The position numbers and the translations under genes are program-made. From contig CAVTWI010000002.1 of the NCBI GenBank assembly GCA_963738345.1, positions 5,518,001 to 5,582,000 on the forward strand: a stretch of 64,000 nucleotides of DNA. Reading direction: 5' to 3'. Numbering within the stretch: the first letter of the stretch is position 1; every line of letters starts with the position of its first letter. This DNA comes from Bog-159 sp963738345. GTDB lineage: Bacteria > Acidobacteriota > Terriglobia > Bryobacterales > Bryobacteraceae. This document shows positions 62,730 through 64,000 of the stretch, in pieces. Below the pieces are notes generated by a model. It had not been told where the DNA came from, ran no database searches, and saw only the letters and a program-made list of their open reading frames with translations.

Positions 62730-64000
62730 CTAAAACTCGCTGCCAGCCAGTTGCCGGATCTCCATGCAGCCTTTTCCGGTGGGCAAGACCTTCCCCGGAT
62801 TCAACCGGTTTTCCGGATCGAAGAGCCGCTTGAACGCGCCCATCATCTCCAGGGTTTCCGGCTTGAACTGACGGTCCATCATTTCGTTCTTTTCCATGCC
62901 GACGCCGTGCTCGCCGGTTATCGAACCACCCACGCTGAGGCAGTGATCCAGGATTTCCGCACCGGCCGCGCGCGCTTTATCCAGGTCGTCCGGCTTGCGC
63001 GCATCGAACAAAATGATGGGATGCATATTGCCATCGCCCGCATGAAAAATATTGCTGATCGTCAATCCGTATTTGCGGCCCACTTGCGCGATAGCGGTAA
63101 GCGTAGGCGCGATCTGTGTGCGCGGCACCACGCCATCCTGCACATAGAAAAACGGGCTGACCCGCCCTACGGCGCCGAAGGCGTTCTTGCGCCCCTTCCA
63201 CAGCAGTTCGCGCTCCTCGGCGGTCTTGGCTACGCGCACCTCGCGCGCGCGGCAACTCTCGCATACCGCGCGGATCTGCTCCACCTGTTCCTCAACATTC
63301 TCCCGCAAGCCTTCCAGTTCGATCAGCAGAACAGCAGCCGCATCCATCGGGAAACCGGCGTGCGTGGCCACCTCCACCATGCGCAACATCACGCCGTCCA
63401 GCATCTCGATCGCGACGGGCACGATGGCGCGCGCGGTGATCTCGGCTACTGTCGCGCCGCAGTCCTCTACGTTGTTGTAAATCGCCAGAATCGTCTTAAC
63501 CATCTCCGGCTTTCGCATCAGCCGGACCATCACCTTGGTGATCAACGCCAGCGTACCTTCGGAGCCGGTCAACAGGCCGGTCAGATCGTAGCCGGCCAGG
63601 TCGGCTTCTTTCCCGCCGGTTGTGACCACCGTCCCGTCCGGCAGGACCATTTCGAGTCCATAGACGTGGTTGGTGGTCACGCCGTAGGCCAGGGTGTGCG
63701 GGCCGCCGGCATTTTCAGCCACGTTGCCGCCCATGGTGCAGGCGCGCTGGCTGGAGGGATCCGGCGCGTAAAAGTAGCCTTGGGACTGCACGGCCAGGGT
63801 GACATCCATATTGACGACGCCGGGTTCCACGACCGCGCGTTCGTTCTCGAGGTCGATTTCGAGGATGTGGTTCATGCGCGAAAATGCCACCACGATGCCA
63901 CCCTCGCGCGGAATTGCGCCGCCGCTTAAGCCGGTGCCCGCGCCACGGCCCACGATGGGCACGCCGAATTCGGCCGCAATTTTGGCTATCCCTGCAACCT
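62730..64000 (-). CDS. glcD: Glycolate oxidase GlcD-type FAD-linked oxidase, cut by window edge
   Basis: The C-terminal ~422 residues are visible; the start lies beyond position 64000. FAD-binding (PCMH) motifs: VPIVGRGAGTGLSGGAIPRE, DPSSQRACTMGGNVAENAGG, YGVTTNHVYGLEMVLPDGTV and GLLTGSEGTLALITKVMV. The C-terminal oxidase domain follows, with NIFHAGDGNMHPIILFD and ITGEHGVGMEKNEMM (metal and substrate residues) and DPENRLNPGKVLP. It oxidises glycolate or D-lactate; GlcE/GlcF partners are not in view. This gene is free of frame breaks, right beside the damaged glnE. Confidence 0.93.
   Translation of the reverse strand, partial: VAGIAKIAAEFGVPIVGRGAGTGLSGGAIPREGGIVVAFSRMNHILEIDLENERAVVEPGVVNMDVTLAVQSQGYFYAPDPSSQRACTMGGNVAENAGGPHTLAYGVTTNHVYGLEMVLPDGTVVTTGGKEADLAGYDLTGLLTGSEGTLALITKVMVRLMRKPEMVKTILAIYNNVEDCGATVAEITARAIVPVAIEMLDGVMLRMVEVATHAGFPMDAAAVLLIELEGLRENVEEQVEQIRAVCESCRAREVRVAKTAEERELLWKGRKNAFGAVGRVSPFFYVQDGVVPRTQIAPTLTAIAQVGRKYGLTISNIFHAGDGNMHPIILFDARKPDDLDKARAAGAEILDHCLSVGGSITGEHGVGMEKNEMMDRQFKPETLEMMGAFKRLFDPENRLNPGKVLPTGKGCMEIRQLAGSEF

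Noticed and set aside
62751..63929. 392-codon open frame on the plus strand
   Set aside because: Antisense of glcD, which has full FAD motifs; high GC makes long antisense frames common here.
1..64000. tRNA, rRNA and CRISPR arrays
   Set aside because: I saw no cloverleaf with TTCRA-type arm and CCA-proximal stem, no rRNA signature and no regularly spaced repeat-spacer array; a dedicated search would be needed to be certain.

Overview
The window looks like chromosome from an Acidobacteriota genome of the Solibacter/Bryobacteraceae type. The reasons are a GC-rich base composition, a VWFA-related protein of the kind annotated as an Acidobacterial domain, an Oar-like TonB-dependent receptor, many secreted beta-rich and TPR proteins of no known pathway, and GH115 and PNGase A-like glycan enzymes. 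No rRNA, tRNA or CRISPR array was recognised. Assignment to a genus is inference.

Layout. 0-3.3 kb: end of an unknown gene, a secreted PNGase A-like glycoamidase and a second secreted protein, both on the minus strand. 3.7-7.0 kb: an accessory block with the 'mobile mystery protein A/B' pair (XRE regulator plus Fic protein), a treble-clef protein and a truncated small gene; it is flanked by direct copies of the last ~210 bp of an outer-membrane protein gene. 6.8-12.1 kb: a four-gene, stop/start-overlapping minus-strand operon for a LolD/FtsX-type exporter with a LolA-fold periplasmic protein and an outer-membrane barrel. 12.7-15.1 kb: a decayed ParE-type toxin-antitoxin pair, a Tat-exported enolase-superfamily enzyme and an intact RHH-MazF pair. 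15.9-17.5 kb: a two-gene unit coding for a TIR-like/macro-like fusion and a DUF1810 protein, the best candidate here for an undescribed defence or NAD-signalling system. 17.7-20.2 kb: rph, rdgB and moaA. 20.2-24.5 kb: a GH115 glucuronidase and a type-B carboxylesterase. 25.5-27.2 kb: an insertion sequence. 27.6-34.6 kb: class A PBP, two TPR proteins, small membrane proteins and proline dehydrogenase. 34.7-39.7 kb: a TonB-dependent receptor (frameshifted at a C8 tract) and a VWA/coiled-coil protein. 39.7-45.2 kb: rsmI (apparent CTG start), pheS, pheT, an HNH nuclease and a methyltransferase. 45.2-49.6 kb: mixed small genes, including a beta-carbonic-anhydrase-like protein. 49.7-57.5 kb: porin, RND metal-type efflux trio and a small membrane protein. 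57.6-64 kb: kdpE/kdpD-type two-component system, glnE and glcD (cut by the window edge).

Data quality matters. pheS, pheT, a FAD oxidoreductase, a STAS gene, kdpE, kdpD and glnE each break into several overlapping reading frames whose joined translations are normal. The breaks fall in patches (about 40.8-43.1, 46.2-47.4 and 57.7-62 kb) while the genes between are intact, so I read them as single-base assembly errors, not gene decay. They are annotated as whole genes with the breaks noted.
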